Shown here: in pieces, positions 18,108-28,554 of the stretch
How the letters are laid out: each line of letters begins with the position of its first letter
Numbering within the stretch: position 1 is the stretch's first letter
Assembly (NCBI RefSeq): GCF_016904955.1
Contig: NZ_JADIKE010000039.1
Location: 434,001 to 498,000 of the forward strand
Direction: 5' to 3'
DNA length: 64,000 bases
Origin: Dyella flava
GTDB lineage: Bacteria; Pseudomonadota; Gammaproteobacteria; Xanthomonadales; Rhodanobacteraceae
Made by a program: the position numbers and the translations under genes
Notes under the pieces: generated by a model
Database searches by the model: none
Told to the model about the DNA's origin: nothing
The model's input: only the letters and a program-made list of their open reading frames with translations

Positions 18108-19082
18108 TTGAACACACGCCTGTTGGGAGCTGCCGTCCTCGTCGCGCTGGCTATCTTGTTCGTGCCGATGATGTTCTCAAGCAAGCCGCCGTCGACCAGC
18201 ACCACCACCGATCAATCGGTCAGCCTGGCCATTCCTGCGGCGCCGGATCGCGACTTGCAGACCAAGACGATGAGCTTGAACGGCCAGCCGGCGGTTTCGA
18301 GCAGTGTCGCCCCGGCGACCACCGCGGCGCCGAATGCCAGCGGCATGTCCACGGTGAACACGAATTCCCAGCCTGCTTCCAGCGCAACCGCGCCCGCGAT
18401 TGCCGCACCCGTCCAGCAGGCCGCGGTGCCGTCTTCACAACCGGCGATTCCCGTCATTCCGTCGAAGACCGCCATGGCGAGCCGCCCGGTCATCGCACCG
18501 CCTCCGGCCGCCACGCCAACGCCATCCCCGGCGCTGCCGCCGGAGACCGCAGCGCGCGGCATCTATAGCGTCAACCTCAGTGCCTACGAGCCGGCAGGGG
18601 CGAACCGTCTCATGCAGCGTGTGCGGAGCCTGGGTTATCCCGTTCGCAGCGAGCCGATCCAGCGCGCCGGCAAGACCCTGACCCTGGTCAGCGCCGGTCC
18701 GTTCGATACCCGGGCCGCGGCGGAAGCCGCGCGCTTGAAGATCGCCCAGACCGTACCCGGCGTGCCGGCCCGCCTGGAAAGTGGCGCCACCACGCCCCAG
18801 GGTGATGAGCCGGCTCCGGTGGCGGCAGGCCCTGGTCCAGTTCGCGCTGGCGCCTGGGCCGTTCAGGTAGCCGCCATGGGTAGCCAGGCCGATGCCATCG
18901 CGCTGCGCGACAAGCTGCGCGCGAACGGCTTCGACGGTTTCGTGGACTCGGTCAATGCCGGCGGCAAGCGGCTGTGGCGCGTGCGGGCTGGCCCGCAGAC
19001 GCAGCGCAGCGATGCGGTCAGCGTGCGAGATCAGATCAAGGCCAAACTCGGGCTCGACGGTAACGTCGTTAGCGCTAACTGA
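18108..19082 (+). CDS. DedD-like protein with two SPOR domains
   Basis: 324 residues starting at a TTG (18108) with GGAG about 7 bases before it; an earlier in-frame start would lie in front of the -10 element. The N-terminal membrane helix is LLGAAVLVALAILFVPMMF. A Pro/Ala/Thr-rich linker follows, then two SPOR-like repeats: GIYSVNLSAY..LVSAGPFDTRAAAEAA (about 152-225) and GAWAVQVAAM..WRVRAGPQTQRSDA (about 250-324). SPOR domains bind denuded peptidoglycan at the division septum. Most relatives have a single SPOR domain, so the doubling is notable. cvpA begins 23 bases downstream. Confidence 0.85.
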   Translation: MNTRLLGAAVLVALAILFVPMMFSSKPPSTSTTTDQSVSLAIPAAPDRDLQTKTMSLNGQPAVSSSVAPATTAAPNASGMSTVNTNSQPASSATAPAIAAPVQQAAVPSSQPAIPVIPSKTAMASRPVIAPPPAATPTPSPALPPETAARGIYSVNLSAYEPAGANRLMQRVRSLGYPVRSEPIQRAGKTLTLVSAGPFDTRAAAEAARLKIAQTVPGVPARLESGATTPQGDEPAPVAAGPGPVRAGAWAVQVAAMGSQADAIALRDKLRANGFDGFVDSVNAGGKRLWRVRAGPQTQRSDAVSVRDQIKAKLGLDGNVVSAN

Positions 19083-19105
19083 ACAACGCCACCGGAAGCC
19101 TGGGC

Positions 19106-19705
19106 ATGAACGCGGTCGACCTGATCATCATCGCGGTATTAGCGCTTTCGGTCCTTGTAGGACTTTTTCGAGGCCTCATATCCGAGGTGCTGGCGCTGCT
19201 TACCTGGATAGCGGCTTTCTGGGTGGCGAAAATGTACGGCCCGATGGTGTCGGCGCACTTCGAGCGGACCATCGAAACGCCGGTGCTGAGAGTGCTGGTC
19301 GGCTACGGCATCTGCTTCATTGCCGTGCTGATCCTTGGTGCACTGGTGCGGTTTGTGTTGCATCAGCTGGTGGACGGCACGGGTTTGGGCGGCACGGATC
19401 GCCTGTTAGGAATGATTTTTGGTTTTGCACGCGGCGTGCTGCTGGTGGCGCTGCTGGTGTTTCTGGTCGGCATGACGTCGTTTGCGCGTGAACCGATGTG
19501 GCAGCAGTCGACCCTGTTGCCCCAGTTCAAGGGCATCGCGGCATGGCTGGAGCAGGAATTGCCAGCCAATGTGCGTGAACATTTGCAGCCGGGCAACCTG
19601 CCGGCGCATCTGCAAAACCTGCAAAACGTGCTGCCGGCCGGACTGTCGCCGCACGTACCGAATTCTCCGGCTGCAGCTTCCAGCGCGGCTGGTTCAACGC
19701 ATTAA
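19106..19705 (+). CDS. cvpA: CvpA family membrane protein
   Basis: 199 residues with four membrane helices in the first 130 and the CvpA signature NAVDLIIIAVLALSVLVGLF at the N-terminus, then VALLTW-like and LGMIFGFARGVLLVALLV segments. Members affect colicin V export, envelope homeostasis and purF expression. The C-terminal 60 residues are a soluble Pro/Ala-rich tail. It lies 20 bases before purF, the standard cvpA-purF linkage. Confidence 0.93.
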   Translation: MNAVDLIIIAVLALSVLVGLFRGLISEVLALLTWIAAFWVAKMYGPMVSAHFERTIETPVLRVLVGYGICFIAVLILGALVRFVLHQLVDGTGLGGTDRLLGMIFGFARGVLLVALLVFLVGMTSFAREPMWQQSTLLPQFKGIAAWLEQELPANVREHLQPGNLPAHLQNLQNVLPAGLSPHVPNSPAAASSAAGSTH

Positions 19706-19725
19706 CACTAACGGGTAGCAACACC

Positions 19726-21201
<1,476 letters not shown>

Positions 21202-21312
21202 CACTGCTTTTCCCCTCTCCCCTTCGGGGCACGCGGAGAGAGCACATGGATGTGCTCGGCTTTGAGGAGCGAGGAGAGGGCAGGGTGAGGGGCGGCCTAG
21301 CCACAAACTCCC

Positions 21313-22122
21313 ATGACCGACCTCCACACCGCCGCCAAACGCTGCCTCGACGCACGCGACCCCGCCGAAAAATTGCGCCTGACCCATGCCACATGGGTGG
21401 CGCTGCAAGCCGGCGAGCTACGTCCCGATTCCACGTCACCCGCACCCGAAGCCATCGGCAATCCCGGGCGCCCAGAGCGCCCGCAACTTGTCCCGCAACG
21501 CCAAGTACCCCATCGCGGCCTCGGTACACCGGAAGGGCGTGCTGCCTTGGTACACGCCGTCGCGCATATCGAATTCAACGCCATCAACCTGGCCTGGGAT
21601 GCGGTGTATCGCTTTCGCGGCATGCCTGCCGATTACTACACAGACTGGGCCAGTTGCGCCAACGACGAAGCGCGCCACTTCGCCTTGTTATCCACGCGGC
21701 TGACTGAACTTGGTCACGTCTATGGCGACTTCGATGCCCATAACGGCCTGTGGGAAATGGCCGAGAAAACCGCGCATCACGACACGGCACGCATGGCGCT
21801 CGTGCCGCGTGTACTCGAAGCGCGCGGTCTGGATGTAACCCCCGGCATGATCGAACGCCTGCGCGCGGTCGGCGATGAACCCACCATCGCGATACTGGAA
21901 GTGATCCTGCGCGAAGAAGTCGCGCATGTTGCCGCCGGCACACGCTGGTTCCGCTGGTGCTGCGAGCGTGATGCGCTCGATCCGCGCGAAACCTTTCTCG
22001 GTCTGCTGCGCGACTACATGGGACGCAACCTGCGCGGCCCCTTCAACCGGCCCGCGCGGCTGGCGGCAGGTTTCGATGAAGACGAACTCGACCAGTTAAC
22101 CCAACTGGCGCTGGCCTCATAA
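21313..22122 (+). CDS. DUF455 family ferritin-like protein
   Basis: 269 residues with the DUF455 layout: PGRPERPQLVPQRQVPHRGL, then a four-helix region with carboxylate/His pairs (HAVAHIEFNAINLAWDA, NDEARHFALLSTRL, ILEVILREEVAHVAAGTRW) that look like a di-iron site. The biochemical role of the family is not established. Relatives are described only as ferritin-like. The stop is followed immediately by a palindromic repeat. Confidence 0.85.
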   Translation: MTDLHTAAKRCLDARDPAEKLRLTHATWVALQAGELRPDSTSPAPEAIGNPGRPERPQLVPQRQVPHRGLGTPEGRAALVHAVAHIEFNAINLAWDAVYRFRGMPADYYTDWASCANDEARHFALLSTRLTELGHVYGDFDAHNGLWEMAEKTAHHDTARMALVPRVLEARGLDVTPGMIERLRAVGDEPTIAILEVILREEVAHVAAGTRWFRWCCERDALDPRETFLGLLRDYMGRNLRGPFNRPARLAAGFDEDELDQLTQLALAS

Positions 22123-22126
22123 CACC

Positions 22127-22222
22127 GTAGGTTGGGTTAGCGAAGCGTAACCCAACGATATTTATCGTCTCGATCGAATTCCGTTGGGTTACGCTGCGCT
22201 AACCCAACCTACCCAACCTACA
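22127..22222. repeat. Palindromic repeat element, copy 1 (GGTTGGGTTAGCG family)
   Basis: TAGGTTGGGTTAGCGAAGCG and its inverse CGCTGCGCTAACCCAACCTA flank a centre with CGATATTTATCGTCTCGAT. Inner arms GTAACCCAACG and CGTTGGGTTAC extend the hairpin. A near-identical copy lies at 47493-47585. It fills the gap between convergent DUF455 and methyltransferase genes. Confidence 0.8.
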
Positions 22223-22982
22223 TTGGCTTGCGAAACTTGTAGATAAACCGATCCGTCTTGCCCTTGATCGACTTGTCGAAGATTGGCAGCGTGTGATCGT
22301 CGGCCGGATTGCGCTCAGCATCGCTTTCACCGACAAACTCAAATCCCGCCGCCGTAACTTCCGCTTTCACCGCGGCAGGATCGATGCGATGCAGCGTGTT
22401 GGTCTCTGAAGTTCCCGTTCCCGCTGCAGCGGCGTGATCAAGCACGATGTAGATGCCGCCCGGCTTCAGCGCGTCATAAATGGCCTTGTTCAGGCGTGCC
22501 ATATCCGGCGTGCCCATGAACGGATCGTGCAGGTCGTGATAGTTCTGCGAAGTCCAGATCATGTCGACGCCCTTGGGAATATCCAGCTGCGCAATCGGCT
22601 GCACCAGCACCATCACGTTGGAGTAAGCCGGTGTCCCGGCAAAGCTGCGCAGGATCGGCAGATTCTTGGGCGCTACCTTGTCCATCTCGACCGGCTGTAT
22701 CGCATACACGGCACCCTTCGGACCGACGACCTTGCTGAAGAGGCGCGTGTAGTAACCCGCACCCGGCATCAGGTCCACCACCTTCCAGCCGCGCGTAATG
22801 CCGGTGAAATTCAATACCTCGATCGGCTTGCGTTCGGCATCCAGCGCCCGCTGATCGGCCGGCCGGTTTGGATCGGCGACGGCGAGAGCGGTAAAAGAGG
22901 GCAGTGCAGGGACGGCGTTGGCGGGGATGCCGGCCAAAACGGTGAACGCAAGCGCAGCGGCGAACAGACCATGGAGCTTCAT
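22218..22982 (-). CDS. Exported class I SAM-dependent methyltransferase-like protein
   Basis: 254 residues. A Sec signal peptide (MKLHGLFAAALAFTVLAGIPANA) is followed by a Rossmann methyltransferase fold: motif I is VVDLMPGAGYYTRLFSKVVG, and there are acidic strand ends (DMIWTSQNYHDL) and GGIYIVLDHAAAAGTGTSE. Export of a SAM-type fold is odd, because SAM is cytoplasmic. This subgroup is widespread in proteobacteria with no known substrate. Its last codons abut the palindromic repeat. GGAGATCCTC precedes the start. Confidence 0.85.
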   Translation of the reverse strand: MKLHGLFAAALAFTVLAGIPANAVPALPSFTALAVADPNRPADQRALDAERKPIEVLNFTGITRGWKVVDLMPGAGYYTRLFSKVVGPKGAVYAIQPVEMDKVAPKNLPILRSFAGTPAYSNVMVLVQPIAQLDIPKGVDMIWTSQNYHDLHDPFMGTPDMARLNKAIYDALKPGGIYIVLDHAAAAGTGTSETNTLHRIDPAAVKAEVTAAGFEFVGESDAERNPADDHTLPIFDKSIKGKTDRFIYKFRKPM

Positions 22983-23094
22983 CGAGGATCTCCTTCAACC
23001 GTAGTTATTCAGAATGACGTTTCGAGCGTATAGGGAATGTGTGTATCGATGGCCGTCCACTTTACCCTCGATGGTCATGGGGTAACAAAAAACA

Positions 23095-24087
23095 TTAATA
23101 CACGTAATTGATTGCAATAGCCGGCGTCACCGTGTTGACGGAGTTATGTCCACCGAATGTCACGCGCGTGCCAAGCAGTACGCCAATCGCCGGTGACCAG
23201 TTGTATTCAATCGCCGGCGCCAGCCCGAATGCCGTGCTCGTACCCGAATTCAGCCGCACGTTTTGCGGATAGGGAATATTGCTCGGATCCAGCATGTCTT
23301 CACCCGCTACATGGGTATTGCCGTTGTGGCTGTAGATCGCATCCAGCGCCAATACCCAGCGTTGAGTAAGACTGTATTCGAACGCCAGATCGGCGAAGAA
23401 ACCATTGCCAGGTTTGACGTTACCCTGGAAACCCGGTCCGGTGCCGTAAACGCTGACACCTTGCACATCGGCGCTGCGGGAGAACGCTTCCGACACATCG
23501 AAGCGCATGCGCAGAATGCGGCCGTTCGGCAGCCAGAAATACATCTGCGAATTGAGCGCCAGCGTCGTGGTGTAGGTGCCGCTGCCGAGGCCATCGCTGG
23601 GCCGGTTGCCCAGTTGATCGTATTTGCCGGTCGGCAGTGTTTCCTGCAATTCAATGGCCGTCGTCGGCACCCCGTTGCCCGGCTGGAATTCCGTCAAGCG
23701 GTATTGCGCCTGCACCGTGATATCGCCCATGCCGATGCCGGCACTGTTCGGTCCATTGCTGACCCGGTTATAGCCGAAAACCGGAATGATCCCGACCGAC
23801 AACCGGTTGACCAGGCCATAAAGGATGTACGTGCGCGAGCCGAAGCTGTTCGTGTCCTGGCTGTGGATGTCGTAGAGATAGGGCTCGAACAGAAAATGTC
23901 CGGGCGGCAAGGTTTCGGCTGAGTTGGCCAGCATCGGCCCGGTCCACCAGGCCTCGCTCATCGATTCTTCGCTGATCGGAGCAGGCGGCAGCGCTGGTGT
24001 GGTCTGCGCACCTGCGGGAAATGACCACCACAGGCAGCCATGCAGGCACAACAGGCAGGCGATACCAGCGCGCCGCCGCGCGTTCAT
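23095..24087 (-). CDS. Outer-membrane beta-barrel protein of the phenol MetA/transporter type
   Basis: 330 residues. A signal peptide (ACLLCLHGCLWWSFPAGAQ) is followed by a mature chain rich in alternating amphipathic strands. Marks of the family are ETLPTGKYDQLG, LNSQMYFWLPNGRILRMRFDV, LAFEYSLTQRWVLALD, and FGLAPAIEYNWSPAIGVLLG with a terminal aromatic (AINYVY). Such barrels are annotated as transporters of the MetA pathway of phenol degradation, but there are no catabolic genes here. Its ATG overlaps the upstream stop by one base (TAATG), so it is coupled to the lipocalin-like gene. A second member lies at 63481-64000. Confidence 0.8.
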   Translation of the reverse strand: MNARRRAGIACLLCLHGCLWWSFPAGAQTTPALPPAPISEESMSEAWWTGPMLANSAETLPPGHFLFEPYLYDIHSQDTNSFGSRTYILYGLVNRLSVGIIPVFGYNRVSNGPNSAGIGMGDITVQAQYRLTEFQPGNGVPTTAIELQETLPTGKYDQLGNRPSDGLGSGTYTTTLALNSQMYFWLPNGRILRMRFDVSEAFSRSADVQGVSVYGTGPGFQGNVKPGNGFFADLAFEYSLTQRWVLALDAIYSHNGNTHVAGEDMLDPSNIPYPQNVRLNSGTSTAFGLAPAIEYNWSPAIGVLLGTRVTFGGHNSVNTVTPAIAINYVY

Positions 24088-24674
24088 TATTGGATCCGCG
24101 TCAGGTTTGCGACGAAGTTCGGTTCCCAGGTCTTGCCGTTGTCATCCGAGAACGACTGCTCGAAATGATGCGAGTTGGGTTTGATCTGCGACCACACCGT
24201 GCGTACCAGAATCATCCGTCCCTGATAGGTTTCCTGATCGATCAGTTCACCGCGTCCATCCTTGAATTCACCAAACGCCGTTGTTTCGAGCACACCATCC
24301 TTGCTGCTGGCGAACGTCTGGTCCCACTGATGCGTCTGCGGGTTGTAAAGAAACAGCGTGAGTCCTTCCAGATGTTCGGTGGGACCACTGGCCTCGATTT
24401 CTTCCATCGATGCCTTGCCACCCCAGATTTTCCGCACCGTCACCGTGCCGTTGAGTTCGGCCCAGGTCTTCGAGCCGGTCAGCGGGTGCTGGAGGGTCAT
24501 GATGTGCGTGTGCCAGGTGCCGATGTTGAAGTCGAAATCGTGTGTGCCATCGCGGAGGACCGGCGCGGCGGTGGCGCTGGACGCGGTGTCCCGCGCGCCT
24601 GCCGGGGTGGGCAGAGTGGCCGTGGCCGCGACCCAGGCAGCGCTGAGGAAAAGAGCCCTTCGGAACAGCTTCAT
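24087..24674 (-). CDS. Exported DUF1579-like protein
   Basis: 195 residues. A signal peptide (FRRALFLSAAWVAATATLPTPAGA) is followed by a lipocalin-like beta domain with HDFDFNIGTWHTHI, RKIWGGKASMEEIEA, FLYNPQTHQWDQTFA and SFSDDNGKTWEPNFV. The FNIGTW and NGKTWEPN signatures are typical of DUF1579-type proteins of unknown function. It is the first gene of a two-gene unit with the barrel gene and is divergent from the MocR regulator across 113 bases. Confidence 0.8.
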   Translation of the reverse strand: MKLFRRALFLSAAWVAATATLPTPAGARDTASSATAAPVLRDGTHDFDFNIGTWHTHIMTLQHPLTGSKTWAELNGTVTVRKIWGGKASMEEIEASGPTEHLEGLTLFLYNPQTHQWDQTFASSKDGVLETTAFGEFKDGRGELIDQETYQGRMILVRTVWSQIKPNSHHFEQSFSDDNGKTWEPNFVANLTRIQ

Positions 24675-24726
24675 GGCAAACCTCCCAGGTGAGCATCCGT
24701 ATGCGTGGAGCGAAAGTTAGGCCGAC

Positions 24727-24776
24727 TAGTGGTTTACGAAAATAGCCACTTGGGTATGATTCGATATAACCACTTG
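24727..24776. promoter_or_regulatory. Putative MocR operator: two direct repeats and one inverted repeat
   Basis: GCCACTTG (24745-24752) and ACCACTTG (24769-24776) are direct repeats 24 bases apart. TAGTGGTT (24727-24734) is the inverse of the second. Two direct plus one inverted copy is the arrangement described for PdxR/MocR regulators. The site covers a TATAAC -10 candidate (24765-24770) for the regulator gene. Confidence 0.5.
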
Positions 24777-24787
24777 AGGCCAATCGC

Positions 24788-26269
24788 ATGAAACGGATAT
24801 CCGCAGGTTTCCTGCCACCGGTTGCGTTGGATGCGGCGGCTGGCACGCCCATGTACGACCAGTTGTCCGAGTGGTTCCGGCGCGCCATCGTCGGCGGCCA
24901 TCTGCGGCCGGGGCAGCGTGTACCGTCGACACGCAGCCTGGCCAAGGAGCTGAGGATTTCCCGCGTACCGGTGCTTAGCGCTTACGAGCAACTGTACGCA
25001 GAGGGTTATCTCGAAACCTTCGTGGGCGCCGGCACCTGTGTTGCGCGATCGATACCGGGCCAGACGCTGAAACCGCACGGCGCAACCGAACGGCACACGC
25101 AGCTGCCAAACACGACGCAAACCGCGCCGCGCAAAATCGCGCAACGCGTGGATGGTTTACGCACACCGCCGCAAACCTGGGCGAATAATCAAGGCGCATT
25201 CCGCGTCGGCTTGCCGGCCATCGATCACTTCCCGGTCACAACATGGTCGAAGCTATTGCATCAGCATGCCCGCAAGCCGCCCATCGAGCAGATGGTGTAC
25301 GGCGATCCGATGGGCTATCTGCCGCTGCGCGAAGCCATTGCCGAATACCTGGGCACCGTACGCACCGTACGCTGCGATGCATCGCAGATACTCATCACCA
25401 CCGGCTCCCAGCAAGGCTTGCAGGTCTGCGTGCACGCCTTGCTCGATGCAAAGGATCGCGTCTGGATGGAAGACCCCGGCTATCCCGGTGCGAGGCAGGC
25501 ATTAGGTACGATCGGCGCGGAGATCATTCCGGTTCCGGTCGACGAAGAAGGCTTGAATGTCGAGGAGGGCATTCGACGTCAGCGCAATGCACGTGCGGTC
25601 TACATATCGCCATCGCATCAGTTTCCCCTCGGCTACACCATGAGTGCCACGCGGCGCATGCAACTGCTCAGCTGGGCCTCGCGCAGCGGCGCATGGATCA
25701 TCGAAGACGACTACGACAGCGAATACCGCTTCGGTGGCCGCCCGCTTGCATCGCTGCAGGGCATGGATACCGACGACCGTGTCGTCTACGTCGGCACATT
25801 CAGCAAGGTGATGTTCCCCGCCTTGCGCGTCGGCTACATCGTTGTGCCCAAGGACCTGGTCGGGGCGTTTGCTGCCGTCCGCGACGCCCTCGATACGTTT
25901 TCCCCCATGCTTTACCAGGTCGCGCTCACCGATTTCATCCGCGAAGGCCACTTCGCCCGCCACATTCGCCGCATGCGTGCACTTTACCTGGAGCGGCGAA
26001 TTGCGCTGCTCGACGCGATCGACCAATACATGGATGGCCGGCTCGAAGTCATCGGCACCGAAGCCGGCATGCAACTCGCCGCCTTGTTGCCGCACGGCGT
26101 CGATGATGTAGCCGTGTCGATCAAGGCAAAGCAACTAGGCATTTCAGCCCGGCCGCTGTCCATCTCCTACGCCGAGCGGCCGGCGCGGGGAGGGGTCATT
26201 CTTGGGTATTCCGGAGTGGGGGTGCATGAGCTTCGCGAGGGCATTCGGAAGCTTAAAACGTGTATCTAG
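24788..26269 (+). CDS. MocR family regulator (GntR-type HTH fused to aminotransferase fold)
   Basis: 493 residues. The N-terminal GntR winged helix (MYDQLSEWFRRAIVGGHLRPGQRVPSTR with SLAKELRISRVPVLSAYEQL, split around residues 20-75) is joined by a linker to a fold-type I PLP domain with GYLPLREAIAEYL, TGSQQGLQVC, EDPGYPGARQAL, SPSHQFPLGYTM, DDYDSEYR and the PLP Lys in GTFSKVMFPALRVG. MocR proteins sense PLP or amino compounds and often act on a divergent gene, here the DUF1579-barrel pair. Confidence 0.9.
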   Translation: MKRISAGFLPPVALDAAAGTPMYDQLSEWFRRAIVGGHLRPGQRVPSTRSLAKELRISRVPVLSAYEQLYAEGYLETFVGAGTCVARSIPGQTLKPHGATERHTQLPNTTQTAPRKIAQRVDGLRTPPQTWANNQGAFRVGLPAIDHFPVTTWSKLLHQHARKPPIEQMVYGDPMGYLPLREAIAEYLGTVRTVRCDASQILITTGSQQGLQVCVHALLDAKDRVWMEDPGYPGARQALGTIGAEIIPVPVDEEGLNVEEGIRRQRNARAVYISPSHQFPLGYTMSATRRMQLLSWASRSGAWIIEDDYDSEYRFGGRPLASLQGMDTDDRVVYVGTFSKVMFPALRVGYIVVPKDLVGAFAAVRDALDTFSPMLYQVALTDFIREGHFARHIRRMRALYLERRIALLDAIDQYMDGRLEVIGTEAGMQLAALLPHGVDDVAVSIKAKQLGISARPLSISYAERPARGGVILGYSGVGVHELREGIRKLKTCI

Positions 26270-26393
26270 AGAGCAGCATGCCATCAGAAAGTGCATGGTT
26301 CGTTTTACAGGCTCTTCACAAATTTCGTGTCACGCCATTGCTAGTATCGCCAGCAAGGTAATACGGTTCCAGGGAAGACGAGCAGGGGGAAAA

Positions 26394-27392
26394 ATGAAAA
26401 GGTCACTCATCATGGCGGCAATCGCCATGTTACTTGCCGGCTGCGCGCCGGTTTCGACAAAAAGCATCAATGCCGCCCAGGATTTGCAGGGTAAAAAACT
26501 CATCGTAACCAATCACGCCATACCGGATTTCAGCGCCAATACAGCAGGCAAGGCCATGTTCGGCTTGGTCGGCGGCCTTGCGATGATTTCTTCAGGCAAT
26601 GAATTGGTAAGAACAGACGAGATTCCTGATCCCGCCGTTCGCATCGGCAATCGGCTGGCCAACGATCTTGCACAAAATCAAGGCGTCACCCTGGTGCCTT
26701 CGAGCGGCTTGGTTGCACCCAGTGGCAGCTCTGCCGACCTGATAAAAACCTATCCAGGCGCGGATTTATTGCTCGACGTCAAGACTTACGCCTGGTCCTA
26801 CATGTACTACCCGACCAAGTGGGCGACTTATCATGTCTTCTATGCGGCGAATATACGTTTGTTAGACGGTAAAACCGGTGACGTCATTGCGCAGCAGACC
26901 TGCAAAACAGATCCAGTCGACCCGAACAACGCGCCTTCACTTGACGAGCTACGTGCAAATCAAGGTGCATTGCTAAAAAAGTTCTTTGTTCAAGCGGCGG
27001 ATACCTGCGTGAGCAATGCCGAGCAGCAGATTTTAAATTTGGCTAGCCATTACAAGGCCGGCGCTCCACAAGTGGTGGAAACCCAGTCCATTGCGACTCC
27101 GGTAAGCACGGTCAATACCGCGCAACCCACACTCGCAGAGGCCGCTGCAAGTCCCCAGGCATCCGCGGCGCCCGTGACGCAAGTCGCCTCGATGTCGTCA
27201 TCCACTTCTCAGGCTGACACCGCGGTCCTGCCATTGGCTCAGAATGTTGCAACTCAAATGGGTTGTGGCACGGTCCAGCCCAATGGCGACTCCACCTTCG
27301 TTGCTTCTTGCGGAACCTATAGCGTTGTGATCGGTTGTGATGGTGGCCAATGTCGCCCCATGCATACCGTCAACGTCAAGAACGACGAATAA
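26394..27392 (+). CDS. Lipoprotein of unknown function
   Basis: 332 residues. The ATG at 26394 is chosen because AGCAGGGGGA precedes it and it begins a lipoprotein signal (MKRSLIMAAIAMLLAGC, Cys at residue 17). The body has an ordered region (KKLIVTNHAIPDFSANTAGK, DLLLDVKTYAWSYMYYPTKW, YHVFYAANIRLLDGKTGDVI) like lipoproteins of envelope assembly genes. An Ala/Ser/Thr-rich linker (about 215-275) and a small Cys-containing C-terminal domain (MGCGTVQPNGDSTFVASCG, VIGCDGGQC) follow. No exact family is recognised. It is the last gene before GC content falls. Confidence 0.7.
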   Translation: MKRSLIMAAIAMLLAGCAPVSTKSINAAQDLQGKKLIVTNHAIPDFSANTAGKAMFGLVGGLAMISSGNELVRTDEIPDPAVRIGNRLANDLAQNQGVTLVPSSGLVAPSGSSADLIKTYPGADLLLDVKTYAWSYMYYPTKWATYHVFYAANIRLLDGKTGDVIAQQTCKTDPVDPNNAPSLDELRANQGALLKKFFVQAADTCVSNAEQQILNLASHYKAGAPQVVETQSIATPVSTVNTAQPTLAEAAASPQASAAPVTQVASMSSSTSQADTAVLPLAQNVATQMGCGTVQPNGDSTFVASCGTYSVVIGCDGGQCRPMHTVNVKNDE

Positions 27393-27412
27393 GCAGTCTG
27401 CCGAAACTTAAA

Positions 27413-27446
27413 AGGGCCGTGCGGCGCTTAGCTGTGCGGCCTTTTT
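27413..27446 (+). terminator. Probable terminator after the lipoprotein gene
   Basis: GGGCCG (27414-27419) and CGGCC (27437-27441) pair around an imperfect GC-rich centre and are followed by TTTTT. The stem is not perfect. Confidence 0.45.
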
Positions 27447-27638
27447 ATAATGATGCCTTGATATCCGCATCTGGCTTTGGACGGACGTGTATACCCTTCA
27501 AATACCTTGTACGATGGCGCGCTCGGCTGATTGGATAAGCGGCCTGGCGGGGGCTGTCGGAGTGGAATCACTCGGGCCCTGTTGCTAGCTCAGGAGAGCG
27601 TTGTCCGCCCGGCATCCGGCAAGCTTTAAGGTCATGGT

Positions 27639-28424
27639 ATGAAGAACGCAGTCGTTGTCATTCCGCTCTATAAAACGGATCTAAACGACAATGAATTATT
27701 GTCGCTGAAGCGATCACTGAAAGTGCTCGCCCAGCACCCTTTCGCCATTGCATGCCCCGACAGTCTGGACTTGAGTCCGCTGAATGCGATTCTCGATACG
27801 GTCAACCATGTTGTTAAACGGTTCCGAGACGATTATTTCAAAGGGCTCTCCGGCTATAACCAGTTGATGCTTTCCAGCACCTTTTACGAGGCGTTTGCCG
27901 AATACGAATACATCTTGATCTGCCAGACGGATGTGTTTGTCTTTGAGGATCGTCTAGAGCACTGGTGCAATCAGGGATACGACTACATTGGCGCCCCGTG
28001 GCTCGCATCAAGGCAGACGTTCTTCAACCGCCTGTTGTTCCGGATCAACAACGCGTTCAAGAAGAGAAAGAAGTCCACGGAGCACTACTTCAAAGTGGGC
28101 AATGGCGGTTTTTCTCTCAGAAAAACCGACGCGATGCTCCGCGCTGTCCAGCGCCGAAATGAGGGCATGGAGCAAGGCTTGCCCACGCTATCGAAGTGGC
28201 ATCCGCAGAATCTTTATATCGAAGATCTCTACTTTTCGTTGGTGGCCCCCACACTGACGGAAATGAACATTCCCGACTATTTAAGCGCGGTGGACTTTTG
28301 CTTCGACCGGAAGCCCGATCTTGCCTTGAAGCTCAACCACGGCAAGCTGCCGTTTGCCTGTCATCGCTTTTATGATCCGAAGGCTAGTAAGTTTTGGCAG
28401 CCGATTGTCAGTAAATACATATAG
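27639..28424 (+). CDS. DUF5672 family protein (glycosyltransferase-like)
   Basis: 261 residues. It begins KNAVVVIPLYKTDLNDNELL and contains EYILICQTDVFVFEDRLEHW, YDYIGAPWL, FKVGNGGFSLRKTDAM and NLYIEDLYFS. The DVFVF, GAPW and GNGGFSLR series marks DUF5672 proteins, which look like GT-A glycosyltransferases that transfer sugars in envelope or capsule polysaccharides. There are no other polysaccharide genes nearby. Codon use is more AT-rich than the genes to its left, suggesting acquisition. A 246-base gap without recognisable genes precedes it. Confidence 0.8.
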   Translation: MKNAVVVIPLYKTDLNDNELLSLKRSLKVLAQHPFAIACPDSLDLSPLNAILDTVNHVVKRFRDDYFKGLSGYNQLMLSSTFYEAFAEYEYILICQTDVFVFEDRLEHWCNQGYDYIGAPWLASRQTFFNRLLFRINNAFKKRKKSTEHYFKVGNGGFSLRKTDAMLRAVQRRNEGMEQGLPTLSKWHPQNLYIEDLYFSLVAPTLTEMNIPDYLSAVDFCFDRKPDLALKLNHGKLPFACHRFYDPKASKFWQPIVSKYI

Positions 28425-28554
28425 TAATTAGCGTTGCGATGAGTCGGGAAAATGTTTTGACCCCTTTGGTCTTAGAGTCAAAGATCAAACCTTCGTTTAC
28501 GTGTCCATGAAATCGAGAGCGGCCCAGTTTCTCTTTGATGAAGGCATTGAGATC

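Noticed and set aside
22127..22222. Palindrome as a Rho-independent terminator
   Set aside because: No T-tract follows, and a near-identical copy elsewhere (47493) shows it is an interspersed repeat; it may still impede transcription.
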